This document shows, piece by piece, positions 14,948-23,567 of a stretch of 59,258 nucleotides of DNA. The notes beneath the pieces were generated by a model. The model saw nothing but the letters and a program-made list of their open reading frames with translations. It was not told where the DNA came from and searched no databases. Every line of letters starts with the position of its first letter. Position 1 is the first letter of the stretch. The position numbers and the translations under genes were made by a program. The stretch is taken from positions 1 to 59,258 of the forward strand of contig URKE01000006.1 in the NCBI GenBank assembly GCA_900548285.1, written 5' to 3'. The DNA comes from an uncultured Eubacteriales bacterium (GTDB lineage: Bacteria > Bacillota > Clostridia > Christensenellales > Borkfalkiaceae).

Positions 14948-17608
14948 ATGAAAAAACTACTTATTTTTGCGTTGACGTTAACGCTCGCTTGTTCGGCGGT
15001 TATCGGAACGTCTTTCACGGGCGCGAAAGCCGCCGAGAAGAAAGTAAGCGTTTCGGAAACGGTGGACGACGTCCGCTGGACGAAGCAGGGGGACGAAACA
15101 AAAATCACCAAAACGGCTAATTCCGCTTATTATCTTGCGGCGGAGAATACCACGTGGCCCAACCTGAATTTTATCAGTTCGGAAGATACCGTAAAAGGCG
15201 ACAAAACCGTTTACGCCGAGATAGAAATCGACGGAACGTCTTTCGGAACGGGCGCGACGAGTACGTCGTTCGCTTTCCAGCCGTATAACCTCGATACGGA
15301 TTCGATTACCGATTATATGTTTACCACCGGCGAAAGAACGATAAGCGATCACACTTCCACCGGCAATTACGCGTCATGGGTAAGCCCCGAATGTGTTATC
15401 GGCGGCGGCTGGGCTACGAGAATGGCGGCGGCCGGCAACAGCGGCTGGGAACGAAAGGAAGAATTCGTTACCAAAATCCTTTACGTCGGCAGACCGGACG
15501 GCTCGATAAGCATGTATTTATACGAACAGGACGAAGCCAACAGAACGGCGGACCTTGCTTATCGCGAAAAAATGAGAACGAAGGCGGCGGGAGAGGATAA
15601 CAAAAACTATTATCCCGTTCCCGACGCGACCAAAGATTATCACATAACGATTGCTCTCAACAGCACGGTAATAGTCAAATCGGTAGAGTTCGGAACGCTC
15701 GAAGAAAGCGCGGAAGACCTCGGAAAACAGATTTTTGAAAAAGGAACGAAAACGCCGATCGTTTCCACCAACGTTGCGGACGGCAAATTCGCGGTTAAAC
15801 AGCACAAAGCCGGAACGGTTTACGCAAGCAAAGGCAAAATCGTGAACGTCGGCGGAACGGTGTTCGCCGACTCCTCGGCGGAGGATATGCTCGTGACGGC
15901 AATGCCCGTTTATAAAAACGAAGTATCTTCCAAAGTGTTCTCTCTCGAAGCCACGCTCAGAATCGAAAGCCTTGCCGAGGGTAAAAAAGTCGGTTTTGCC
16001 GTGACGGAACTCGAAGAGGACGAAATCACTTACAGAGGCGTAACGGAAGCGGGCGTGTCGTTCGTTTACTTTGAAAAGAGCGGCGATAACACCGTTATCG
16101 GGCTTATGAACGGCGGAACGACCGTTAAAACCCACACGCTCGAAAACGTCGATTTATCCGATCTCGCGTTCTCCGCTCTCGCAAACAAGGACGGAACGCT
16201 TAAAGTCGCCGTCGGCGGAAGCGAATACGCTTTTGAAAACGTAAACGTTGACGGAGAGAAATATATAGCGTTCGCGGCGGCGGGCGAGGGAAATTGTAAG
16301 TTTACCCTTGCGGACAATGTGAAGATTATCCGTTACGATTATACGAGAAGCGACGGCAAAAACTTAGAATGTAACTTCAACCAGTATATGGACCCCGCCG
16401 ACTTTATGATTTCCACAACCTCCACGACGGGATTCAGGAATCAGTTGGACGCCGTGGGGCTTGAAAAGAAGGACGGCAAACTTATGTTCAACGGTTCGGG
16501 CTCAAACACCGTGTTCTGCGCGGGCGGAATTTACGCCGATTTCGTCGTTGAATTCGATTATATTTCTTATCCCATAGAATCCCGCCCCGAGAAAATCGAC
16601 GGCTGGATGTACGGTTACAGCGATCTCACCATAGCGTTCGGCAACGAAACGCCTTACGGTTGGGGCAAAGGCGCGTATCAGTTGTTCATAAGAGATTTCT
16701 CTACCAGACAATGGAGCGCCGCCGACGAACCCTATCAGGGTTACGGCTCGGTTAAACTTATGGACTGGGCTCACGGACAACTTGTCGGCGACGAAATCTA
16801 TATAAGCGACGGAAGCGACACGGTTGCCGGGGACGGCTCGCATACTTACGCCTCCGTTGCTAAAGAGGGTTACGTTTCCCTTTACGCAAAGACGACCAAA
16901 CTCAAACTCGTCGTTGCCGACAACGTGGCAACTTTATACGCGGCTGAAATGATCGAAGGCAAAGAACTCGCCGACTATACTGCCGCGGATTACGTCAAAC
17001 TCGGCGAGTGGAATCTTCCCGACGCCTACGAGGGCAGAGTGTCCGTCTGCGCGGACGAAAACGCGTACTTTGCGATCGATAATTACAGAATAACCCGTCT
17101 TGACGGCGAAACCGAAGGCGCCGTTGCGGAAAATCTTGCAGCCTATGAAGATTTCAGGGCGATTGCGGACGATCCGAACCCCGTAACTCTCGACACGCCC
17201 GTTCTCTCGTTCGACGGCAATACCGTTAAGTGGGAAGCCGTTGAAAACGCGGACGGTTACGCCGTAAGCGTTAACGGCGGAACGGAAACGATTGTCAGCG
17301 GAACTTCATATACGATAGACGCAAAAGAGGACGGAGATTACGTCGTAACCGTTAAAGCGCTCGGCTCGGGCGCGAAGTTGCTCGACAGCGAAACCGCCGC
17401 GATAACGTATACCAAAGGCGGCTCGCCCGCAGAATCGGGCAAAGATTCCGCAAGCGGTTCCGAAACTTCTTCGTCCGGAGGAAAAGTAGACACCGATCCG
17501 TCGGAGACGGGCGGTTGCTTCGGAGCGGTTTCGGCGGCGTCTGCGGCGGCAGCGTTCGCGGCGATCGGAGCGATGCTCATCGTTGCGAGCAAAAAACGCA
17601 AAGATTGA
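14948..17608 (+). CDS. Large secreted cell-surface protein with Fn3-like domain and C-terminal GGC sorting-type anchor
   Basis: An 886-residue protein of unknown function. It has a signal peptide ending near AKAAEKK and repeated beta-rich regions that resemble concanavalin-like or carbohydrate-binding modules (about 40-260 and 460-720). A fibronectin-III-like domain (about 750-825, LDTPVLSF...YTIDAKEDGDYVVTVKAL) and a Ser/Gly/Thr linker follow. The C-terminus is a tripartite tail: SETGGCFG, a hydrophobic stretch, and KKRKD. That tail resembles cysteine-centred CTERM sorting signals (Synerg-CTERM-like) rather than LPXTG. The gene sits between the two permease genes, so it is probably a surface glycan-capturing protein; this is inference. 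Confidence 0.75.
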   Translation: MKKLLIFALTLTLACSAVIGTSFTGAKAAEKKVSVSETVDDVRWTKQGDETKITKTANSAYYLAAENTTWPNLNFISSEDTVKGDKTVYAEIEIDGTSFGTGATSTSFAFQPYNLDTDSITDYMFTTGERTISDHTSTGNYASWVSPECVIGGGWATRMAAAGNSGWERKEEFVTKILYVGRPDGSISMYLYEQDEANRTADLAYREKMRTKAAGEDNKNYYPVPDATKDYHITIALNSTVIVKSVEFGTLEESAEDLGKQIFEKGTKTPIVSTNVADGKFAVKQHKAGTVYASKGKIVNVGGTVFADSSAEDMLVTAMPVYKNEVSSKVFSLEATLRIESLAEGKKVGFAVTELEEDEITYRGVTEAGVSFVYFEKSGDNTVIGLMNGGTTVKTHTLENVDLSDLAFSALANKDGTLKVAVGGSEYAFENVNVDGEKYIAFAAAGEGNCKFTLADNVKIIRYDYTRSDGKNLECNFNQYMDPADFMISTTSTTGFRNQLDAVGLEKKDGKLMFNGSGSNTVFCAGGIYADFVVEFDYISYPIESRPEKIDGWMYGYSDLTIAFGNETPYGWGKGAYQLFIRDFSTRQWSAADEPYQGYGSVKLMDWAHGQLVGDEIYISDGSDTVAGDGSHTYASVAKEGYVSLYAKTTKLKLVVADNVATLYAAEMIEGKELADYTAADYVKLGEWNLPDAYEGRVSVCADENAYFAIDNYRITRLDGETEGAVAENLAAYEDFRAIADDPNPVTLDTPVLSFDGNTVKWEAVENADGYAVSVNGGTETIVSGTSYTIDAKEDGDYVVTVKALGSGAKLLDSETAAITYTKGGSPAESGKDSASGSETSSSGGKVDTDPSETGGCFGAVSAASAAAAFAAIGAMLIVASKKRKD

Positions 17609-17641
17609 TTTTAAAGCAAAAACGTTAAACTGACAACAACG

Positions 17642-17671
17642 CCGCCGCCCGCGTAAAAACGCGGGCGGCGG
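17642..17671 (+). other. Intercistronic GC-rich hairpin without T run
   Basis: A perfect 13-bp stem (17642-17654 with 17659-17671) with an AAAA loop, lying 33 nt after the surface-protein stop and followed by purines, not T. It may stabilise or process the operon mRNA to set different levels of surface protein and permease. Confidence 0.6.
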
Positions 17672-17691
17672 AAGAAAAAATCGGAGCAAAT

Positions 17692-18540
17692 ATGAGAAAA
17701 AGAAGCAAAACGGAAAGAACGACAATGATAATATTCTTCGTTATCTTTGTTCTTTACGCCCTCATAATGCTTTTTCCGGTGCTTTGGTGCGTGAACAACT
17801 CGTTTAAAAGCCAGAAGGAATTTATGTTCGATACCTGGGCTTTTCCGAAGCAATTCACGCTCGAGAACTGGCAAAAGGTGTTCGGGATAAAGATCGACGA
17901 AACGACCATCGTCGGAATGTTTGCCAACAGCATTATTCTTATAATAGGTTGTTCTTTCTGCAGCATAGCGAGCAGCGCGGTGACCGCGTATTGTCTTGCC
18001 AAATACGAATTCAAGGGCAAGGGGATATTTTATTCCGTAGCCGTTATTCTTATGATGATTCCGTCCACCGGCTCTACCGCGGCGATTTATTATCTTTATT
18101 CCAAAGTCGGGCTGTACGACACTTATATCGGTATTTTTATAATGAATATGGGCGGCTTCGGCGCGGGATTTCTGTTGCTTTACGGCTTTTTCAAAAACCT
18201 GCCCTGGAGTTATTCCGAGGCGGGGTTTATCGACGGCGCGTCGCATTTCACGGTTTTTTTCAGAATAATGCTTCCCATGGCTTTGCCGGGGATAGGCGCG
18301 GTCGCGATTCTGACGTGCATAGGCATATGGAACGATTATTACACGATTTATATGTACGCTCCCACGAAAATAACCGTCGCTTACGGCTTGCAGAGATTTG
18401 TTTCCAAAACCTCTTATAAATCGAATTATCCGCAGTTGTTCGCGATGATGATCGTTTCGATGATTCCCGTCATAGCGATTTTCTGCGTCTTTCAGAAAAC
18501 TATTTTAAACAACACGGCGGTCGGCGGCTTAAAAGGATGA
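17692..18540 (+). CDS. ABC sugar transporter permease (UgpE/MalG type)
   Basis: A 282-residue membrane protein with about six helices. The N-terminal helix is followed by NSFKSQKEFMFDTWAFPKQFTLENW, characteristic of MalG-type permeases. The EAA loop is SEAGFIDGASHFTVFFRIMLPMALP. It is the second channel subunit of the importer begun at 12468. It is separated from the first permease gene by a 2.7-kb surface-protein gene, an unusual order. Its stop overlaps the GH78 start (ATGA). Confidence 0.92.
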   Translation: MRKRSKTERTTMIIFFVIFVLYALIMLFPVLWCVNNSFKSQKEFMFDTWAFPKQFTLENWQKVFGIKIDETTIVGMFANSIILIIGCSFCSIASSAVTAYCLAKYEFKGKGIFYSVAVILMMIPSTGSTAAIYYLYSKVGLYDTYIGIFIMNMGGFGAGFLLLYGFFKNLPWSYSEAGFIDGASHFTVFFRIMLPMALPGIGAVAILTCIGIWNDYYTIYMYAPTKITVAYGLQRFVSKTSYKSNYPQLFAMMIVSMIPVIAIFCVFQKTILNNTAVGGLKG

Positions 18541-20582
18541 AAACGGATTTTAACAAGTCCTTTGTTAAGGCAAAAAAGGTGGCGGCGGACGCGTCGTTCG
18601 TTTCCGTAAGGCTCGTTTACGACGGCAAAGTTACGCTCAGAATCGGTTGCGAAAGCGATTTTGCGGTCTATGATAACGGCGAATTCGTCTTTTCAGGGGC
18701 TTATTCCGCGCCCTACGGCAGCGTTGCTTACGATTGCTTCGGGTTTTCGGGCAAAGGTTTTCTGGATTTGTATTTTTGTAAATTTCCGCGCGGAAGTTCG
18801 ATTTATAAAAGCGGAAAACCTCTGTTTATTTATGAACTGACCGACGAAAATGGAAACGTCGTCGCTTTCTCCGACGAGGGAAACGACGTTTTTTTACGCG
18901 AGGATATTCGTTATCCCGATTATTCGATAACGGCTCAGATAGGCTGGTCGTTTGCTTACGACCTGACCGCAAAGCCGCAGAAAACGATTAAAACGGTTCT
19001 TTCTGCAAATAAAAGCGTTCTTTTGGCGCGCCCGGTGAAAAAGTGTTTTTTTACGAAAAAAACGGGCGCGATGCTCGAAAAAGGCGATTTTGTTTTTAAC
19101 GGAGGGGCAACTCCCGCCGAAAAAATCGAGACGGCAAGCCTTACCGGGGTGGTCGACGGGACGAATTATATTAAAAGGGGGCAATACGCCGTTTTTGATC
19201 TCGGCGAAGAAACCACGGGGCAGATATTTTTCGATATTACCGCGGAAAACGCTGCGGAAAATGCCGCGGAAACCCCCGACGGGAACGCTGTTTACGTCGG
19301 CTACGGCGAGGATTTCAAGGGCAGAGTACACGCGTATATAAACGGCAGAAACTTCGCGTTTTCATATAATTTGAACGGCGGAGAAAATAAATTCGTTCAG
19401 CCTTTCGGCAGAATGGGCGGCAGATATCTCGTCCTGTTTGCTCTTTGCGATATTTCCGTCCGCGAAATCGGGGTTTCGGAAATCGGTTATCCCGTTACGA
19501 AAAAGGAACTTTCGTTCAAAGACCCGCTCGACCAAAAAATTTACGACGTGGCGGCGAGGACGAATTATTTGTGCATGCACTCGCATTACGAGGATTGCCC
19601 GTGGCGCGAGCAGGCTTTTTACGGCATGGATGCCGCGCTTCAGATGAAGTACGCCTATGAGTTTTTCGGCGAAACGACCTTCCCGAGGGAAAACCTGAGA
19701 TTGTTTTATTCCACTCAGCGGGAGGACGGTTTATTTGAACTTTGCGCTCCTTCGGAAATCGGAACGACGATACCGTCATTCTCGCTTTTCGCGGCAATGG
19801 CGCTTGCCGATTATTACGATTTTTCGGGCGACGAAAAGTTCGTTTCCGAATCGCGCGGGGCAATCGAAAAACTTCTCGATGCATTTGCAAAAAGGCTCGA
19901 TAAAGGGCTTATAGCGCGGTTTTTCGAGAAAAAATATTGGAACTTTTACGAGTGGAAAACCGATCTCGACGGCGGCGATATTTTCAGAAGCGAGGATCAG
20001 AAACCGATAATCGATTTGCCGCTCAACGCGCTTTTCGTTATGACTTTATATAAAATCGGGCGACTTTTCGACAGGTTGAATATCGCGAACGATTACGTTT
20101 CGCTCGCGGATAAAATAAGAGAGCGGCTCGACGAGGAATTTTACGACGAGAAGAGCAAGGCGTTTTATTGCTTTTCTTACGACGGCAGGCGTTGGGCGCG
20201 GAACGAACTGAGCGAAACGCTTATGCTCGCCATAGGCTCAAGGTATTCCTCCTCCGCCGCGGAAAATATCGTCGGTGAGAGATTCGAGCCTGTGACGACG
20301 GCGTTTTTCGGGATAAAAGCCGAAGCGTTGATTTGTTACGATAAGTCGATGAAAAAATACGTTTACGATAAAATCAGAGCCGTGTTCGGCAAGATGATCA
20401 GAGGCGGCGCGACCTCTTTCTACGAAACCGAAAAAGGCAAAGAGGATTTTGAAACGGCAGGGAGCTTGTGCCACGCCTGGGCGAGCGTGCCGGCGTATTT
20501 ATATGCAAAGTATTTTACGGAACTATTTATGGCTGACGTCGCCCCATACAAAACAGACGAAAAACATTCAGGAGTAATATGA
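18537..20582 (+). CDS. GH78-type alpha-L-rhamnosidase
   Basis: A 681-residue protein with N-terminal beta-sandwich domains and an (alpha/alpha)6 catalytic barrel. The GH78 signature is EDCPWREQAFYGMDA (352-366), giving D353, E358 and D365 at the positions of the conserved acidic residues. GATSFYET near the C-terminus supplies the likely second catalytic glutamate, followed by GSLCHAWASVPAYL, also typical. No signal peptide is visible, so the imported oligosaccharide is probably cut in the cytoplasm, releasing L-rhamnose. It overlaps the permease and the next gene by 4 nt each. Related unsaturated-uronyl or arabinosidase specificities cannot be excluded. Confidence 0.82.
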   Translation: MKTDFNKSFVKAKKVAADASFVSVRLVYDGKVTLRIGCESDFAVYDNGEFVFSGAYSAPYGSVAYDCFGFSGKGFLDLYFCKFPRGSSIYKSGKPLFIYELTDENGNVVAFSDEGNDVFLREDIRYPDYSITAQIGWSFAYDLTAKPQKTIKTVLSANKSVLLARPVKKCFFTKKTGAMLEKGDFVFNGGATPAEKIETASLTGVVDGTNYIKRGQYAVFDLGEETTGQIFFDITAENAAENAAETPDGNAVYVGYGEDFKGRVHAYINGRNFAFSYNLNGGENKFVQPFGRMGGRYLVLFALCDISVREIGVSEIGYPVTKKELSFKDPLDQKIYDVAARTNYLCMHSHYEDCPWREQAFYGMDAALQMKYAYEFFGETTFPRENLRLFYSTQREDGLFELCAPSEIGTTIPSFSLFAAMALADYYDFSGDEKFVSESRGAIEKLLDAFAKRLDKGLIARFFEKKYWNFYEWKTDLDGGDIFRSEDQKPIIDLPLNALFVMTLYKIGRLFDRLNIANDYVSLADKIRERLDEEFYDEKSKAFYCFSYDGRRWARNELSETLMLAIGSRYSSSAAENIVGERFEPVTTAFFGIKAEALICYDKSMKKYVYDKIRAVFGKMIRGGATSFYETEKGKEDFETAGSLCHAWASVPAYLYAKYFTELFMADVAPYKTDEKHSGVI

Positions 20583-23455
20583 GCGAAACCATTGCGTTTG
20601 CGTTGAGCGAACTTAACAGATATTATAACATACTTACGGCAGATGACGGGCTTACCGCAGAAGCAAAAGTTATTCCGGAAGAGTTTTCGGACGGGTTTGA
20701 AAATTACGACTCGTTTTTCGACGACGCGTATATCGTCCGCGCAGGAGGCGGCCGAATCGATATAACCGCGTCCAACGAAAGGTCGGTTCTGCTTGCCGTT
20801 TACGGTTTTTTGCGTAAACTCGGCTGTGTTTTTACCCGACCGGGCGCGAGCGGCGAAGTTCTGCCCGCCGTTAAAAAGGAAAATTTCCGCGGCGAGTTGC
20901 GTTTTAAGGCGAAATATCGCCACAGGGGAGTTGCCATAGAGGGCGCGGTCAGTTACGAAAACGTCGCGGCGATGATAGATTATCTGCCAAAGAACGGATA
21001 CAATTCTTATTTTCTTCAGTTCGACAATTCTTACGAGTTTTTTGAAAGGTGGTATCTGCACAAGAACAACGAAAAACTCGCGCCCGAAGCGTTCGATATA
21101 AACGAAATTTATCATAAAGTCGTTTCCGAAATCAAAAAGAGAAATCTTATTCTTCATTCGGTCGGACACGGCTGGACGGCTAAAGCGGTGGGTTGCGACG
21201 TCACCGGCTGGGATAAACACGAGTGCGAAAAAGACAACGAATTGCTTGCGCTCGTGAACGGAAAGAGAAAATATTTCAAGGACGTCCCATCGAACACCAA
21301 CCTTTGTTATTCCAACCACGCCGCGCAGGAAGCGTTTGCGAATTGCGTTGCGGATTACGCGGAAAAACACCCCGAAACGGACGTTCTGCACGTCTGGCTT
21401 GCGGACGATTGCAAAAATTTCTGCGAGTGCGAAAATTGTAAAGGGTTGCTGCCGTCCGATTCTTACGTTCTCGCGCTGAACAAAATCGACGAGATTTTTT
21501 CCGCGCGCCAAATCAAAACCAGAATCGCGTTTCTTGCTTATTGCGAGTTGCTCTGGGTGCCCGTTAAATACAAAATCAAAAACGAGGACAGATTTATTCT
21601 GATGTTCGCGCCGATCACGCGCCCGTTTTCTCAGAATATTTCCGACGAGGCGGAGAACTCGCTTTACGTCAAAAACGAGAAATTCGTTCTCAACAAAAGC
21701 GCGTTCCCGGGCGATCTTACGAGAAATCTCGCCTTTCTGCGCGAATGGAAGAAGGTTTTTAAGGGCGACAGTTTTATTTTCGATTATCCGCTTATGTGGG
21801 AGATAAACAAGGATATTTCCACGTTGCGCCTGCCCGGAATTATCAAAAAAGACGTCGCGGGGCTTGAAAAAATCGGGCTTAACGGGGAGATAAGTTGTCA
21901 ACTTCAGCGGGCGTTTTTTCCGCACGGATACAGCCAGACAGTTTTAGGCCTGGAACTTTGCGGCGAAAAAACCGACGATGAGTTCAAAAAGAGATTTTTC
22001 CGCGGACTTTACGGCGATTTAAGCGAAAAATGCCTTGCGTTTTTTGAGCAAACCGCAAAAAATCTGCCCGTGGATTATTTCAGATACGATATTCCCGAAG
22101 TGTGTTTTTCCGTTTCGGAGGGCGCGGAAGCCGAGAGCCTGCTTGCGGCGGAATTTGCCGGGGAAATCGCGGAAGGCTTTAAAAAAGCAAAAAAAGGCGA
22201 AATAAAGAGCAATCTTGAAATTCTTGCCGTCTGGCTGAAATACGTTCGGATGCTTTCGGCGGCAATCGCGCAAAAAGCGCGCGGCGAGGATTGCGAAGAA
22301 AAGAGCAAAGAGATTCTCGATTATCTTAAAGCCCATGAGATTGTCGTTCAGCCTTATTACGACGTGTTTTACGCGTCCGTGACAGTCGCTTCCATTCTTT
22401 CCACGCATTGGGACAAATGTCTGGACGAGAAGTGCGACGAGGCTTATGAACAAATAAAAAACGGCTCAGGCAGGCAGATTTCCGAAAGTTTCGTTTCCGG
22501 GCGCGACGAGGTTAAACTCAGATACGGCAACATCGTGAGCGGCTCTTACGAGTTTTATCTGAAAAATGCGGACGGAAGTTATCTCAGGCGGTTCGTTGAG
22601 GGAAAAGATTACGAAATAAACTGCGAAAACGGTACGGTTAAGAGAACTGAAAATTCGGCTTTTCCGGATTTTACGAAAAGTCCGTTTTACGGGCTTGAAA
22701 AGTTCAACCACAACGATTTCGTGAAGTGGGGCAACAAGGACTACGTTATTTACGTCGATTATAAGTACGACGTCGCGGCGAACGTTTCCGACGCGCTCGT
22801 TGCCGAAAACGCGGCGAAAAAAAGCGGCGGCTACGGCGCGCTGAAAGATTTTTTAACCGATTTGCCGACCGACGAACTCAAAATAACGGTGTTCGGCGAC
22901 AGCATTTCCACCGGAATGGAAGCCAACGGCGAAGGAAACGCTTATTTTTACCGTTTCAGGAAGAAAATAATCGATAAATACGGCAAAAAGGTTAAGATAA
23001 TCAATAAATCGGTTGTCGGCGACAGCACCGCCGAGGGGATGAGCAGGTTTGAAACGGCTTTTGCGGACGACGATTCCGATATGGTTATCGTCGCTTTCGG
23101 AATGAACGACCAGAATATCTTCGGCGATTTTATGCCCGTCACGCCCGAAATTTTCAGGGAAAATCTTAAATTTATGGGCGAAAAACTCACAGAAAAAGGC
23201 AAAAAGGTTGTTTTCGTAACGCCGTGCGTTCCGAACGGCAAATGGGTTTATTGCAGCGGAAAAATCGGCGAGTACGCGGATATCGTAAGGCAGACGGCGA
23301 AAGAACTCGGTTGCCCTTATGCCGACGCGAATCTCTTATGGAACGAAAATCTCGCCGCGGGCAAACGCTCGGAAGATCTTCTCAGCAACGGTATAAATCA
23401 CCCCGCAGATTACGGACATTACCTCTATTACCTCGCGTTAAAACAACTGATTTAA
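20579..23455 (+). CDS. DUF4838-type glycoside-hydrolase-like protein fused to an SGNH esterase
   Basis: A 958-residue two-part protein with no signal peptide. Residues about 1-560 resemble DUF4838 proteins, with an alpha-glucuronidase/GH20-like N-terminal subdomain (GRIDITASNERSVLLAVYGFLRKLGCVF) and a TIM barrel with HVWLADDCKNFCECENCKG. Residues about 765-958 form an SGNH/GDSL hydrolase. It has block I FGDSIS (GDS 773-775), a GMND block, and C-terminal NGINHPADYGHYLY with the catalytic histidine. The fusion suggests coupled deacylation and glycosidic cleavage of an acetylated plant oligosaccharide in the cytoplasm; this is inference. The start overlaps the GH78 stop as ATGA, with AGGAG upstream. 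Confidence 0.78.
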   Translation: MSETIAFALSELNRYYNILTADDGLTAEAKVIPEEFSDGFENYDSFFDDAYIVRAGGGRIDITASNERSVLLAVYGFLRKLGCVFTRPGASGEVLPAVKKENFRGELRFKAKYRHRGVAIEGAVSYENVAAMIDYLPKNGYNSYFLQFDNSYEFFERWYLHKNNEKLAPEAFDINEIYHKVVSEIKKRNLILHSVGHGWTAKAVGCDVTGWDKHECEKDNELLALVNGKRKYFKDVPSNTNLCYSNHAAQEAFANCVADYAEKHPETDVLHVWLADDCKNFCECENCKGLLPSDSYVLALNKIDEIFSARQIKTRIAFLAYCELLWVPVKYKIKNEDRFILMFAPITRPFSQNISDEAENSLYVKNEKFVLNKSAFPGDLTRNLAFLREWKKVFKGDSFIFDYPLMWEINKDISTLRLPGIIKKDVAGLEKIGLNGEISCQLQRAFFPHGYSQTVLGLELCGEKTDDEFKKRFFRGLYGDLSEKCLAFFEQTAKNLPVDYFRYDIPEVCFSVSEGAEAESLLAAEFAGEIAEGFKKAKKGEIKSNLEILAVWLKYVRMLSAAIAQKARGEDCEEKSKEILDYLKAHEIVVQPYYDVFYASVTVASILSTHWDKCLDEKCDEAYEQIKNGSGRQISESFVSGRDEVKLRYGNIVSGSYEFYLKNADGSYLRRFVEGKDYEINCENGTVKRTENSAFPDFTKSPFYGLEKFNHNDFVKWGNKDYVIYVDYKYDVAANVSDALVAENAAKKSGGYGALKDFLTDLPTDELKITVFGDSISTGMEANGEGNAYFYRFRKKIIDKYGKKVKIINKSVVGDSTAEGMSRFETAFADDDSDMVIVAFGMNDQNIFGDFMPVTPEIFRENLKFMGEKLTEKGKKVVFVTPCVPNGKWVYCSGKIGEYADIVRQTAKELGCPYADANLLWNENLAAGKRSEDLLSNGINHPADYGHYLYYLALKQLI

Positions 23456-23520
23456 TTTCGGTGAAACGCCGAATAATCGACTTATAGGCGCATATCCGGT
23501 AATTAATAACTAAAAAATAA

Positions 23521-23556
23521 AACAACCGCGGCTTTAAACCGCGGTTGTTTTTTAAG
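23521..23556. terminator. Bidirectional terminator between convergent operons
   Basis: Stem AACAACCGCGG (23521-23531) with its complement at 23539-23549 and loop CTTTAAA, with T runs on both strands. It serves the glycan operon (plus) and the pot operon (minus). Confidence 0.9.
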
Positions 23557-23567
23557 TTTGCCGTAAA

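Noticed and set aside
20420..21925. 501-codon minus-strand open frame opposite the DUF4838-SGNH gene
   Set aside because: Antisense shadow of two recognisable plus-strand genes; it spans their junction.
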